Source: Smittium mucronatum
Lineage: Eukaryota; Kickxellomycota; Harpellomycetes; Harpellales; Legeriomycetaceae
DNA length: 49,512 bases
NCBI GenBank assembly: GCA_001953115.1
Contig: LSSL01002426.1
Coordinates: forward strand, 1 to 49,512
Direction: 5' to 3'
Below are positions 13,367 to 22,018 of this stretch, in pieces. The first letter of the stretch is position 1; each line of letters starts with the position of its first letter. The notes below the pieces were generated by a model. The model was given only the letters and a program-made list of their open reading frames with translations, did no database searches and was not told the DNA's origin. Both the position numbers and the translations under genes were made by a program.

Positions 13367-13374
13367 TTATTAAT

Positions 13375-14279
13375 ATGCTAAAAATGCTCTTACCGTTATT
13401 TACATTCATATTATTATTAAATAACTCTCTGGCTAACACGAAATTTACTATAAAGACTCTCAAACTACGAAATTCCACCAGCTTTGTCTCCCAAAGAACA
13501 AAAGGCCTATACAGGAGACACAAGGTATCTTTATAATTACTATAAATGGAAATTTTTTATATTATTATCAGTTATAGACATATCTATAGAAAAAAACTTC
13601 TCTTTAAAAAAATGTATAAAAAGCCTCTTATTTTCCGAGTAATTTTAGGATAATGAATCTTCGTATCTACCAGTAAACAGTAAACCATACTACACATATA
13701 AATTTATTCTCATCCACGCAAAAAAAAATGTTTAAAAAATATAAATCAAGTTCATAATAAGTATAATAATTCATAAATTTCTGTTTAAAAGGAACCCTTG
13801 GAAGTAGATCATCTGAGATCGGCTCTCCTAAAGAGACTAGCTTTAATTCTACCAGAATTCAAAAACCAGAAGCTCCAAAATCCATTTTACAAAAAAAAAT
13901 AACAGATTTTGAACCCTCTTCATCAACCTCTTCATCATCAGAGATTTATCAAACTAGTCTTAGCAGTTTACCTGGGCCTAAAGTTTCCATAAAATCGACT
14001 GTAACCAAAAGCATAAATTATGATATATTAGAAACAGACTCAGCGGGATCTTCAATAACTCTTGTCACCGTTATCTACGAGGTTCAAACCATTGAGATAG
14101 AACCAGACGATGGGTATACTATAGGATCTGCTTTTGTTAATGGAGAGACGGTTGCCTCTGTAAGTTTTTCTGACGGCTCGATTTCTTTCATCACGAAAAG
14201 TGGATCATTCAAACTACATAAACTTTTTATCCCAGAGTTAATTTTAATCGGGTCATTTAGTTACTTTCTTACGTATTAA
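13375..14279 (+). CDS. Secreted Ser/Thr-rich protein, probably two exons
   Basis: Unrecognised protein of about 203 residues if spliced. Exon 1 (13375-13524, 50 codons) has a textbook signal peptide: MLKMLLPLFTFILLL, then NNSLA with a likely cleavage after Ala, followed by a basic stretch ending GLYRRHK. The frame then meets GTATCT and stops at 13534. From 13770 to 14279 another frame is open for 169 codons without any Met. It has clear codon structure, a Ser/Thr run (PSSSTSSSSE), a beta-rich stretch (ITLVTVIYEVQTIEIEP) and a hydrophobic C-terminus (LFIPELILIGSFSYFLTY) after a small-residue site (SGS), like a GPI-anchor signal. GT at 13525 and AG at 13816-13817 join the two in frame, and no other AG in the available stretch does so. 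The product would be a cell-wall or surface protein. It ends in two tandem TAA stops. A frameshifted pseudogene is the alternative. Confidence 0.6.
13525..13817 (+). other. Putative 293-bp intron
   Basis: Begins GTATCT and ends CTGAG. It is far more AT-rich than both flanking open frames and contains stops in every frame. Removing it leaves the reading frame intact (phase 0). TACTAT shortly after the donor is the only branch-site-like sequence, and it lies oddly near the 5' end. An alternative acceptor at 13790-13791 would give a different frame that stops at 13900-13902, leaving an 86-residue product. If the organism is a microsporidian, this intron would be long for the group. Confidence 0.45.
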
Positions 14280-14638
14280 TAAACCATTATTTTTTTAGAA
14301 TAACCCCATTACAAGTTAGAGATGGCTATTTTTCTCCATTTTAATAACCGAAAAACAACTCATATTCAATTTGAATCTATAATTCATCCCATACCTAAAA
14401 AAATAGGTCTAAAATTTATAAAAAAAAAATCAATGCCTATTAAAAATTTTATAAATATAACTTGAAAACTTGTACAAAAATTTTAACTAGTAAGTATTAT
14501 AACTTTTTACATACTTTTAATTTTTATTCACTACCAAATTATTAATAACAGTTGGTTTTATTTTAAAACAAAAAATAGGCTCTATTACCAAAAAATCTGA
14601 TATATTGTGATAAATTATGCAACTAATCACCCAAGATT
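14280..14638. other. Convergent intergenic spacer
   Basis: 359 bp between the 3' ends of two converging genes. It is AT-rich and holds no open frame of interest. A minus-strand AATAAA-like signal (plus-strand TTTTTATT around 14520) could serve the 723-residue gene. Confidence 0.6.
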
Positions 14639-16810
14639 TTAAGGCATTTTTGAAGGAATATTAGTTATCCTTGATTTAAGATTTCTCCTTTCTGAAGGTT
14701 CATCAGATCTATTATAGTGTACATATAACATAGTCTTCTCAGAGTTGTACTTAGCCGCTTCGTTAGCAGCCTCTTTTTGCACATACACAAATTGAAGTTT
14801 TTTCTTGCTAGGTTTTTTACAATCAGTATCTACAGAATTACAAAAGACCCCATTTGAATCCATTTCTTTCAATAGGGAGCCATTTTCGCATCTATTATTC
14901 CCCCCAATATCATTAGCAGCAGAACAATTGTTGGTGGTCTTGATCCCGTTAGCTATACACGATTTTGTGGAAATGACGAATTTTATTGCTCTTGTTTTCT
15001 TTATCTTTTTGGATATTTTCCTAGAGACAACATATTTGGTACCAAGAATCCCTTTTTTATTTTCCCCTTTAGATCTTCCTTGGAAATTACCAAATTCTGA
15101 TTTTTTTCTCAGAAAAAAGTTGTTTTGAATTAGATACTTTTCAAAGAATCTTCCTTTTAATTCATCCTCTAGAGTGTTTTTTATACCTTGGTTTGAATAG
15201 AAGATAAAATCTTTCAACAGATCAGAATTGGATGATTCAGGCAAAATGTAGATATAATTGTCATCACCAAACAAAGACACAGGTTTGTATATCAAATCTG
15301 GGATTTCAAATGGCTTCAAGGATGGGAGTACATGATCAGCTATAACCCGAGTAAAATCTTGCTTAATTAAATCACTCATGTCACAAGTCTTTAATAAATC
15401 GTACCAATAAGCATTTTTTCCGACAATAGAAATCTCAGACTCAAGTTTATTTCTACTTAAACTTTCTTCTGGATTGGTAAAACCAATTTGACTTCTATTG
15501 GTGTATATACAGCACTTTGGAATGCTCCATGAGTTTAGTTGATAGAAATCCATAGTTTTAGAGACAGGTTTAATGTTTAAATAAACACTAGAATTAAACT
15601 CCATTATAATTCTTTTCTTAATGTCATACATGGCTTTGATCAGCTTCCTATGAACAACATTTGTTCTTCTTTTAAAGAGGGATTTACTGGTTGTGGATAA
15701 GGATAAAAGGCCTGGTTTTTTAATATAGCCATTTTTTAGATTCGATTTTCGACCCAATTCTTTTTTAAAGCCATTAGGCGAATTAACTGATGATCTCCTC
15801 TGAAAATATTGATTATCCTGTAAATTTTGAGTGCAACCCGAAAGAATATTTTCGGTAAACTGCTCCAAAGACATATCTTGGTAAATAGCAGTGTTCGACA
15901 TAGTTTGAAGAGTATGACTATCCAGTGAGTTGTTTCTGAAATAGGAGCGATATTTATTTTGGCCAGAAAGGGTTTGTTGAGGAAAAAATTCTGAATTGAC
16001 CCCTAAACTCTTTTTTAAAGCAAGTCCGGAGCCATAAGCCGATCCACCTGAATCAAATGATCTCCTTTCTTTAAATCTCAGAGAATCCGCCCTATCATTA
16101 AAAACAGTAGCTTTGTTAGAAACACTAATCTTTGGAAATAGTTCAGGTGACGAGTTGCATTGGTCAAGAGGATAAGGATAGTTTCCCTCGTGTAAAACAG
16201 GCTCAAAAGATGGGAAAACATTTTCTACAATTCGGTAATCTTTATAGAGACTATCATCAAAAAGATTCGATTTGGGCACAGGATGGCTATTGAAGTGGTG
16301 GAAATCATCCCCTAATTGAAAATTGGTGAAAGGATTGCCATGAGTTAACGGATCCAAGTAATCTGGAATACAAAAGTCACTATGCGATGTCATGATACCA
16401 TTCTTATCCCAAAAATGATTGAAAGATTGATCAGTTATATATTTATCAGGGTTTTCGGTATAGTCAGAAACAACAACGGGTGATCTTTTAATGTAATCTG
16501 CCCCTAGAAAATTCTCAGAATTATCAGCGACGTCAAAACGAGAACATAGGCCATCAACTCTAAGGGCTTCGTATTCAGTATTTAGATAGTTTCCGACAAG
16601 GCTTTCATTTTTATACAAGGATTCTTCAGCTGAGCCTATGGTCCTAATATTGGCATCTGATGTAAATGATTTAGTTTTGTTGGAGTTTGGACTTTGTGTT
16701 TGATTTAAAGAAACACTTGATTGGATCCCTAAAAGCTCTTCAAATGAATCGAATACATTGAAATATATGTTTTCACTGGGATGCTGTATAGAATTTGATT
16801 TCCTCTCCAT
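14639..16810 (-). CDS. Hypothetical 723-residue basic, low-complexity protein
   Basis: One uninterrupted ORF from a true ATG (16808-16810) to TAA, by far the longest host frame here. I do not recognise the family. Residues 1-340 are Ser/Asn/Asp-rich and look disordered. They contain two RRxS-type motifs (ERRSFDS about 249, QRRSSVNS about 338) that could be basophilic kinase sites. A basic stretch at about 378-400 (KSLFKRRTNVVHRKLIKAMY) leads into a more ordered block, about 400-570, with mixed hydrophobic segments (YWYDLLKTCDMSDLIKQDF; FGDDNYIYILPES). The tail has lysine clusters at about 597-610 and 665-672 that could be nuclear-localisation signals. There is no signal peptide or membrane segment. 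A regulatory or nuclear role is only a guess. CCC lies 11 nt before the ATG. The retrotransposon inserted about 290 bp upstream may have displaced promoter sequence. Confidence 0.85.
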   Translation of the reverse strand: MERKSNSIQHPSENIYFNVFDSFEELLGIQSSVSLNQTQSPNSNKTKSFTSDANIRTIGSAEESLYKNESLVGNYLNTEYEALRVDGLCSRFDVADNSENFLGADYIKRSPVVVSDYTENPDKYITDQSFNHFWDKNGIMTSHSDFCIPDYLDPLTHGNPFTNFQLGDDFHHFNSHPVPKSNLFDDSLYKDYRIVENVFPSFEPVLHEGNYPYPLDQCNSSPELFPKISVSNKATVFNDRADSLRFKERRSFDSGGSAYGSGLALKKSLGVNSEFFPQQTLSGQNKYRSYFRNNSLDSHTLQTMSNTAIYQDMSLEQFTENILSGCTQNLQDNQYFQRRSSVNSPNGFKKELGRKSNLKNGYIKKPGLLSLSTTSKSLFKRRTNVVHRKLIKAMYDIKKRIIMEFNSSVYLNIKPVSKTMDFYQLNSWSIPKCCIYTNRSQIGFTNPEESLSRNKLESEISIVGKNAYWYDLLKTCDMSDLIKQDFTRVIADHVLPSLKPFEIPDLIYKPVSLFGDDNYIYILPESSNSDLLKDFIFYSNQGIKNTLEDELKGRFFEKYLIQNNFFLRKKSEFGNFQGRSKGENKKGILGTKYVVSRKISKKIKKTRAIKFVISTKSCIANGIKTTNNCSAANDIGGNNRCENGSLLKEMDSNGVFCNSVDTDCKKPSKKKLQFVYVQKEAANEAAKYNSEKTMLYVHYNRSDEPSERRNLKSRITNIPSKMP

Positions 16811-17099
16811 ATTAGCAAAAAGGGCTTAGAATTTGATTAGTGACTTAAATGGTTGAAAAAATAAATAAATATTAAACTAGACTATCTTTTAAAAAAAGTG
16901 GAGAAAAAGCATTGCCAAGTAGAGAAATCTTTGCAAGAGGTAATTCATGAGGGCTTATTATTCTTATATACTTAAAATTACAGTTCTTCCGAATGCATAT
17001 AAATAACAATTTTTTCTTGATCTGTCTTTCATTTATACCTCCAATCGACTAAATTGGCGATGAGCCGATTTTCCGACAATATTTTTTCTTTATAGGCGA
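16811..17099. other. Upstream region of the 723-residue gene
   Basis: 289 bp of AT-rich sequence between the host start codon and the retrotransposon target duplication. Apart from the CCC motif I see no recognisable site. The pre-insertion upstream sequence would continue at 22559. Confidence 0.5.
16822..16824 (-). promoter_or_regulatory. CCC motif before ATG
   Basis: On the minus strand CCC lies 11 nt before the ATG at 16810, within AAGCCCTTTTTGCTAAT. Same logic as the GGG at 13364: compatible with a microsporidian start signal, weak by itself. Confidence 0.35.
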
Positions 17100-17104
17100 A
17101 AAGT
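17100..17104. repeat. Target-site duplication AAAGT (left)
   Basis: AAAGT directly abuts the left LTR and is repeated exactly at 22554-22558 after the right LTR. A 5-bp duplication is normal for Ty3/gypsy integrases and fixes the element ends. Confidence 0.9.
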
Positions 17105-17639
17105 AATAAAATCCTTACTCTTACTTGCTGTTGGATTTATGAAAATTTATTAAATATCTTAAGTAGTGAATGAATATCCAAAATAAAAGATCTAAATTTA
17201 GAATTTGATTTCTATTCTTCGTCGGATGCTCGATGATCTCTCCCGATCTTTTCTCGTGCTTTAAATAAAGTTTTGAAAGCCTTCCAAACACAAAATGGTC
17301 AGAAATATATCCTTATGGGTCCTACTCGTTACAGGATCCTTTATAATAATAATCATTCCTTAATAATGCACCTTTATGTTTTGGTGCAGATTTTCCCAAC
17401 AACTGATGCCAAACTACTGGGAAATGGCTAAAATAGGTCTACATGCATGTTCAGCGTTAGTCTCATAGGTCTATCCAGTGATGTAACATCCCCCTGCATT
17501 AAACATCCTCTCGTTGTAAATAATAATGTGTAAAGTAAATAAATAAATAAAAAGTAACCAATAATAAATGTGTTTATGTATCCATAGACCAATGGCTTCT
17601 GTTACAAAAAAAATAGCCTATGCATATGGATATTTTACT
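17105..17639 (-). repeat. 3' LTR (535 bp)
   Basis: Identical to 22019-22553 except at one base. Read in element sense it starts AGTAAAATATCC and ends GGATTTTATT. The ends form a short imperfect inverted repeat but lack TG...CA. A minus-strand AATAAA (plus 17146-17151) about 40 nt before the LTR end is a candidate poly(A) signal. I cannot place U3, R and U5 from sequence alone. Confidence 0.97.
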
Positions 17640-17648
17640 CTCCCCCAC
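17640..17648 (-). other. Polypurine tract (plus-strand primer)
   Basis: In element sense GTGGGGGAG lies directly between the TAA stop codon and the first base of the 3' LTR, the position expected for the polypurine tract that primes plus-strand synthesis. One T interrupts the purines. Confidence 0.85.
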
Positions 17649-20600
17649 TTAAATTTGCCTTATGCGAAATGGCTTGAGCCGACTTAAATGAACTTTTATG
17701 ACTTTTCCATCCTCATTTTGGACTCCGTAGGTATTGCTTTTGCAGCACCTGATAACCCGAAAAGGACCCTCATATCTTGGATTTTGTTTTGGAGAAAAAT
17801 TTCCTTTTCGCAACTGATGGTTTAAGACCATAACTAGATCACCAATTCTGTAAACTTCTTTCGTCAAAGATGAAATCTTATCTCTTTCAAGTGAGACTCT
17901 ATCCCCCGAAACTCCTAAAATTTCTATAATTCTTTCAGTATTTCTCTCCACTTCCTCTGTTTCGTTTATTGGGTGGCTTCCTGTGTTTCCAAACATCAGT
18001 GAATATGGAGCCATATTCGTGGTATTGTTCTTTTTCGTTCTCAAGCCCCATAAGATTCTTGGAAGGTATTTATCCCAATTTTTCCAATCTTTTCCAACAC
18101 TTTTATTTAACGAATATCTGATAGTACGATTTAGTCGTTCTACTTGACCATTCCACTCAGGCTGGTACGCGGGCAATATATTAACCCTGATTTTCTGTGA
18201 TTTACAATATTCTTGGAATATTCGAGACATATAACAGCTTCCCTGGTCAACTGTGATTTCCTGTGGTGGCCCAAAAATTGAAACTATGTTTTCGAACCTA
18301 TCTTTTACCACAGATCCTGTTGCATTTCGGATAGACTCTACAATAGGAAACCTAGTAAGATGTTCTATGAAACAGCTGATATATGTGTTTCCTTCTTCCG
18401 ACATCGGAAAGGGGCCTAAAATATCCGCGCTCCACTTCTCGAAAATGGAAGATATTCCACTCCTTCCACTAAATTTATACTTTGGTTTTCTCAGGTCAAA
18501 TTTTTGACACTCTATGCAGCTTTTGACATATTCAGATATTTCTTTATACAAAAAAGGTCTCCATACCTTTTCTCTCAGCCAATTATAGACCGCTTTCGCT
18601 TCGAAATGTCCCCCGTTGTCGTGAAGAGCCTTGTAAAAGGTAGCTGCTTCTTTATACCTCATTACAACCCGTAAAAGTTTACCCCCATTGATTCTGTACA
18701 ATTTTGAATCTCTAATAATAAAGTTTTTTATGTATTGCCTCCATGCCTTGTTTTTGTTCCCTTCGTCAGATCCTTCGAGAAATTCTTTGACCTTCTTCAG
18801 CTTCATATCCTTTGAATCTCCGTCACCATAATAGTAGCATTCTTGAGGTCTTGAAAGATAATCTGCTGCTGCATTATCCTTCCCTTTCCGGTGTAAGATC
18901 AAACAGTCGAATTCAGCTAGCATCTGCTTCCATCTAACTATCCTCCCTGTCATATCTTTGGCTCGATATAAACTAGCCACCGCAGAGTTATCTGTATACA
19001 CTGTAAATTTTCTTCCTAACAAATACGATCGGAAATGTTTTAGAGCTGAGACCACGGCCAATGCTTCTCTCTCGTAGTTTTGGTAATTCCTTTCAGCCGA
19101 ACTCAACTTTCTAGAGTAGTATGCTATCGGTTGTTCTTGCTGTTCTAAAACCGCTCCTACTGCCACTGTAGATGCATCTGTCGATAATATGAACTGAAAT
19201 TCGTCTTTTGGCATAACCAGAACAGGAGCATTCGAGAGTAGTTGCTTCATCAAATCGAAGCTTGCCTGGCATTCTTCCGTCCAATCAAATCGCTTAGATT
19301 TTTTTATTAACCCCTGTATTGGCTCCATTTTTTGAGTAAAATTTGGTACAAACTTCCTAAAATATGAACAAAATCCCACAAATGACCTTGCTTCTTTTAA
19401 ATTCTTTGGACGAGATCGTACTAGTAAACTATCTATTTTTGCAGGATCAGGCTTAATTCCTGATTTTGTAACTAAATGTCCCAGATATTTGAACTCATCC
19501 TGAGTGAAAGAACATTTTTTTAAGTTTAGACCCACATTCCACTTCCTACAACGCTCAAATATCAGATTAAGGTCCACTATGTGCTGTTCTAATGTTTCTG
19601 ATGCCAGACATATATCATCCAAGTAAATTATTATTCCTTTAACTAATAAATCAGCAAATATCCTTTCCATAGTCTTTTGGAAAAATGATGGTGCATTGGT
19701 TAAACCAAAAGGCAATCTTGTAAACTGGAAGACCCCTACGGGTGATATGAATCCGCAATATTTTTTTGTAGACTCGGACAATGGTATCTGCCAATATCCA
19801 CTGAAGCAATCTAGTGTTGTAAAGTATCTTTTCCCAGACAAGCGATCCAAGCAGTCATCGATTCTAGGTAATGGAAAATAATCCTTTTCGCATAAGAGAT
19901 TTAATTCCCTAAAGTTGACACAAAATCTCACTGATCCATTAGCCTTCTTTGCTAAAACGATAGGGAAACACCACTGTGAGCTAGACTCCTCGATTATGTT
20001 AGCAGAGATCATTTTCTTGATTTCTTCTTTTATTGTTGAATGTTCATCTTTTGAAAATCTACGAAGCCTGCTTACTATTGGTTGTTGTTCCAATGGTACA
20101 TTAATACTATACTCAACTCCATGCATTCCTTTCAATTTGAGAATATTGTCAACAAATACATCTGAATATGATGAAACCAATTCTTTTATCTGTTTCGGAG
20201 CCTCAAACTCTCCTTTCTCTCCATAACCAGTAACCTCTGTTTCCTGACTCCCGGTCAACTCACTCAATAAAATTTCCTTCTCAAGCTCAAGCTCAATTTC
20301 ACTGTCACTACTGTATTCACTGGCTTCTGATTCTTCATTGGAGCTACTTTCATCATCCGAATTCCAAACTTGGAATTTTCCTTTAATAATTTCTTTTTTT
20401 GGATACATTTGCAATTCTATTGTTTTATCTCCATCCTTAAATTTGTAAACGTCTTTGGAATAGTCTATTATTCCTCTCATTCCGACTATTGCATCTCTAC
20501 CTAAAATTAGTGGAACCGCGCAGTCTTCTAATACTAAAAATTCTATTATGCGAGATGTATCTCTCGTGAATTGCACGCATAGACTAACTTTGCTCAGTAT

Positions 20601-21980
20601 TGATAGTTCTTTGCCTCCTACCGGAACTATCGACGTTTCGTTTGCCACTTTTTGAGGTACTGCGCCCAATTTCTTAAGCAATTTTCCTCCTACCAGGCTG
20701 CAAGACGCCCCTGAGTCTATTACTATCATTGAGTCAACTCCTCCTATTTTAACGGGAACATACGCACCTGTTTCGTTTTGATTATGTTGGGTCACCACCT
20801 CGCCTAGATTAACCTTATTTTTCATTCCAGAAATCTTACTGGCTATACTCCTTATCTCGGATTTTCGGCCTTTCAAGTAGTCTCTAATAGGAACTTGTAT
20901 AATCATATCCAAAAATTCGTCTCCTTTTTTTGCATCCTCAACTACTTTTTTTTTTACTAATTTCTTTTTGCGCAATGTTTTTTTCGAATCCTTGGACTTG
21001 GTAGTATTTTTAGGAGGGATAAAAACAATCTCAGAGCTCTCGGGGTTCATCAATTCTTCCACTCTCATTCGTTTTTGTGCTCCAAGTATTTCCTGTTTAT
21101 TAGACGAAACTTCCACAAACATTCCCGATTGTACGGAATTATGGTTTTCTACAGAGCTCCCGCCTTCATATTTTGGCCTACATTCGTTAGCGTAGTGTCC
21201 CGTTTTGTTACAATTATAGCATATCACAGAGCTACGATCCTTTTTTGCTCTACCTCCATTTTTCACCAAAAGTGTCAATTCAGATAGCTGTCTTGTTAAA
21301 TCTCTGATTACATCTTCGTCATTTCCCTGATTTCTTCCACCATCCAAACTATTTTTCCCAAGAGAATAGGGTTTCACTTCTCTTCTCTCAAAGTTGACTT
21401 TGATCGATTTATCCTTTGTATCTTCCAATGTTTTATCGATTTCACTTCTAATTGAATACAGCTTCAGAAAAATATCCATCATCCTTCCAAGTTTTGGTAT
21501 AGCCTTTTCGCTTCTAGAAAAGACTTCAAACGCCATCCTGGGATCAGATTTTGTGACGATTTCCTTATAAATTCTTTGAACCTGTTCCTCAGTCTTCATA
21601 TTTCCTGCTACTAATTTTTCTATCCTTCTAAACTCTTGGTTAAAGTAAGAAAAATCAGAAAAATCCTCAGGTTTTAGCTTCTCCAAATCCTTTAGGGTAA
21701 ATTCTATTCTCTTTTTCGTCACCGGAATTTTTTCCGGAAAGTTATCCTGCAATTTCTTTGTCCATTCTTCAAAGGTCCATTCTTCGCTTTCCGGAGTCGT
21801 TTCCTCTGTGCTCATTAACCATAAATAAGCATCTCCATCAAGCCATTCCTTAAAGACATCCAAACGTGTGGTTTCCTCCCATCCCTTTAGATTACTAATT
21901 TTAGAGAATCTTCGTATCCATACTGAGGTGTTTTCCCCTGCGAACTTTGTTGGCAATCCTTCAAACGATATTCCTGACAT
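17649..21980 (-). CDS. Gag-Pol polyprotein, Ty3/gypsy
   Basis: 1443 residues from the first ATG (21978-21980). The frame is open a few codons further to TTG at 21989, but no ATG precedes, so I start here. Residue numbers below count from that TTG; subtract 3 for the ATG start. Gag about 1-250, then a zinc knuckle C257-x2-C-x4-H-x4-C270. The aspartic protease active site is DSGA 425-428. An acidic Ser/Glu linker spans 544-572. The RT has D727 and YLDD 789-792. RNase H shows D938 (STDAS), E973/E975 and D1000 (YTDN). Integrase has H1123-x4-H1128, C1158-x2-C1161 and a D1189-x58-D1248-x35-E1284 triad, then a GPF motif at 1408-1410. There is no chromodomain and no frameshift between gag and pol, so the Gag:Pol ratio must be set some other way. 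It carries out reverse transcription in cytoplasmic particles and nuclear integration. All motifs are intact. Confidence 0.97.
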   Translation of the reverse strand: MSGISFEGLPTKFAGENTSVWIRRFSKISNLKGWEETTRLDVFKEWLDGDAYLWLMSTEETTPESEEWTFEEWTKKLQDNFPEKIPVTKKRIEFTLKDLEKLKPEDFSDFSYFNQEFRRIEKLVAGNMKTEEQVQRIYKEIVTKSDPRMAFEVFSRSEKAIPKLGRMMDIFLKLYSIRSEIDKTLEDTKDKSIKVNFERREVKPYSLGKNSLDGGRNQGNDEDVIRDLTRQLSELTLLVKNGGRAKKDRSSVICYNCNKTGHYANECRPKYEGGSSVENHNSVQSGMFVEVSSNKQEILGAQKRMRVEELMNPESSEIVFIPPKNTTKSKDSKKTLRKKKLVKKKVVEDAKKGDEFLDMIIQVPIRDYLKGRKSEIRSIASKISGMKNKVNLGEVVTQHNQNETGAYVPVKIGGVDSMIVIDSGASCSLVGGKLLKKLGAVPQKVANETSIVPVGGKELSILSKVSLCVQFTRDTSRIIEFLVLEDCAVPLILGRDAIVGMRGIIDYSKDVYKFKDGDKTIELQMYPKKEIIKGKFQVWNSDDESSSNEESEASEYSSDSEIELELEKEILLSELTGSQETEVTGYGEKGEFEAPKQIKELVSSYSDVFVDNILKLKGMHGVEYSINVPLEQQPIVSRLRRFSKDEHSTIKEEIKKMISANIIEESSSQWCFPIVLAKKANGSVRFCVNFRELNLLCEKDYFPLPRIDDCLDRLSGKRYFTTLDCFSGYWQIPLSESTKKYCGFISPVGVFQFTRLPFGLTNAPSFFQKTMERIFADLLVKGIIIYLDDICLASETLEQHIVDLNLIFERCRKWNVGLNLKKCSFTQDEFKYLGHLVTKSGIKPDPAKIDSLLVRSRPKNLKEARSFVGFCSYFRKFVPNFTQKMEPIQGLIKKSKRFDWTEECQASFDLMKQLLSNAPVLVMPKDEFQFILSTDASTVAVGAVLEQQEQPIAYYSRKLSSAERNYQNYEREALAVVSALKHFRSYLLGRKFTVYTDNSAVASLYRAKDMTGRIVRWKQMLAEFDCLILHRKGKDNAAADYLSRPQECYYYGDGDSKDMKLKKVKEFLEGSDEGNKNKAWRQYIKNFIIRDSKLYRINGGKLLRVVMRYKEAATFYKALHDNGGHFEAKAVYNWLREKVWRPFLYKEISEYVKSCIECQKFDLRKPKYKFSGRSGISSIFEKWSADILGPFPMSEEGNTYISCFIEHLTRFPIVESIRNATGSVVKDRFENIVSIFGPPQEITVDQGSCYMSRIFQEYCKSQKIRVNILPAYQPEWNGQVERLNRTIRYSLNKSVGKDWKNWDKYLPRILWGLRTKKNNTTNMAPYSLMFGNTGSHPINETEEVERNTERIIEILGVSGDRVSLERDKISSLTKEVYRIGDLVMVLNHQLRKGNFSPKQNPRYEGPFRVIRCCKSNTYGVQNEDGKVIKVHLSRLKPFRIRQI

Positions 21981-22001
21981 ATTATCCAAAAGTAAATCCC
22001 T

Positions 22002-22018
22002 GTGGTGCTGATAACGCC
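22002..22018 (-). other. Primer-binding site, tRNA-Ile anticodon-arm type
   Basis: It directly follows the 5' LTR. In element sense it reads GGCGTTATCAGCACCAC. The plus strand at 22003-22019 folds exactly like a tRNA anticodon arm: stem TGGTG, loop CTGATAA (U33 and purine 37 in place), stem CGCCA. As I recall eukaryotic tRNA-Ile(AAU), this arm is the same except for the wobble base: A, modified to inosine, there and G here. Read conventionally as a tRNA ending in CGCCA, the required C61 and T-loop are missing. So a fragment of tRNA-Ile may be the primer. Self-priming by the hairpin is an alternative. Confidence 0.55.

Larger units (their letters stand above)
9792..13374. other. Spacer with decayed MITEs, no gene
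   Basis: More balanced base composition than the flanking deserts. Apart from MITE copies 2-4 I see only simple sequence (for example TTTTG repeats near 13012-13030). A 71-codon frame at 12366-12581 (minus) starts at TTG and resembles nothing. The last bases before 13375 should carry the promoter of the secreted-protein gene. Confidence 0.6.

Noticed and set aside
14805..15128. 107-codon plus-strand frame
   Set aside because: Antisense shadow inside the 723-residue gene.
21981..21989. Extension of the Gag-Pol frame to 21989
   Set aside because: The first codon there is TTG, not ATG, and no ATG precedes it before the stop inside the LTR. The start is set at the ATG 21978-21980.
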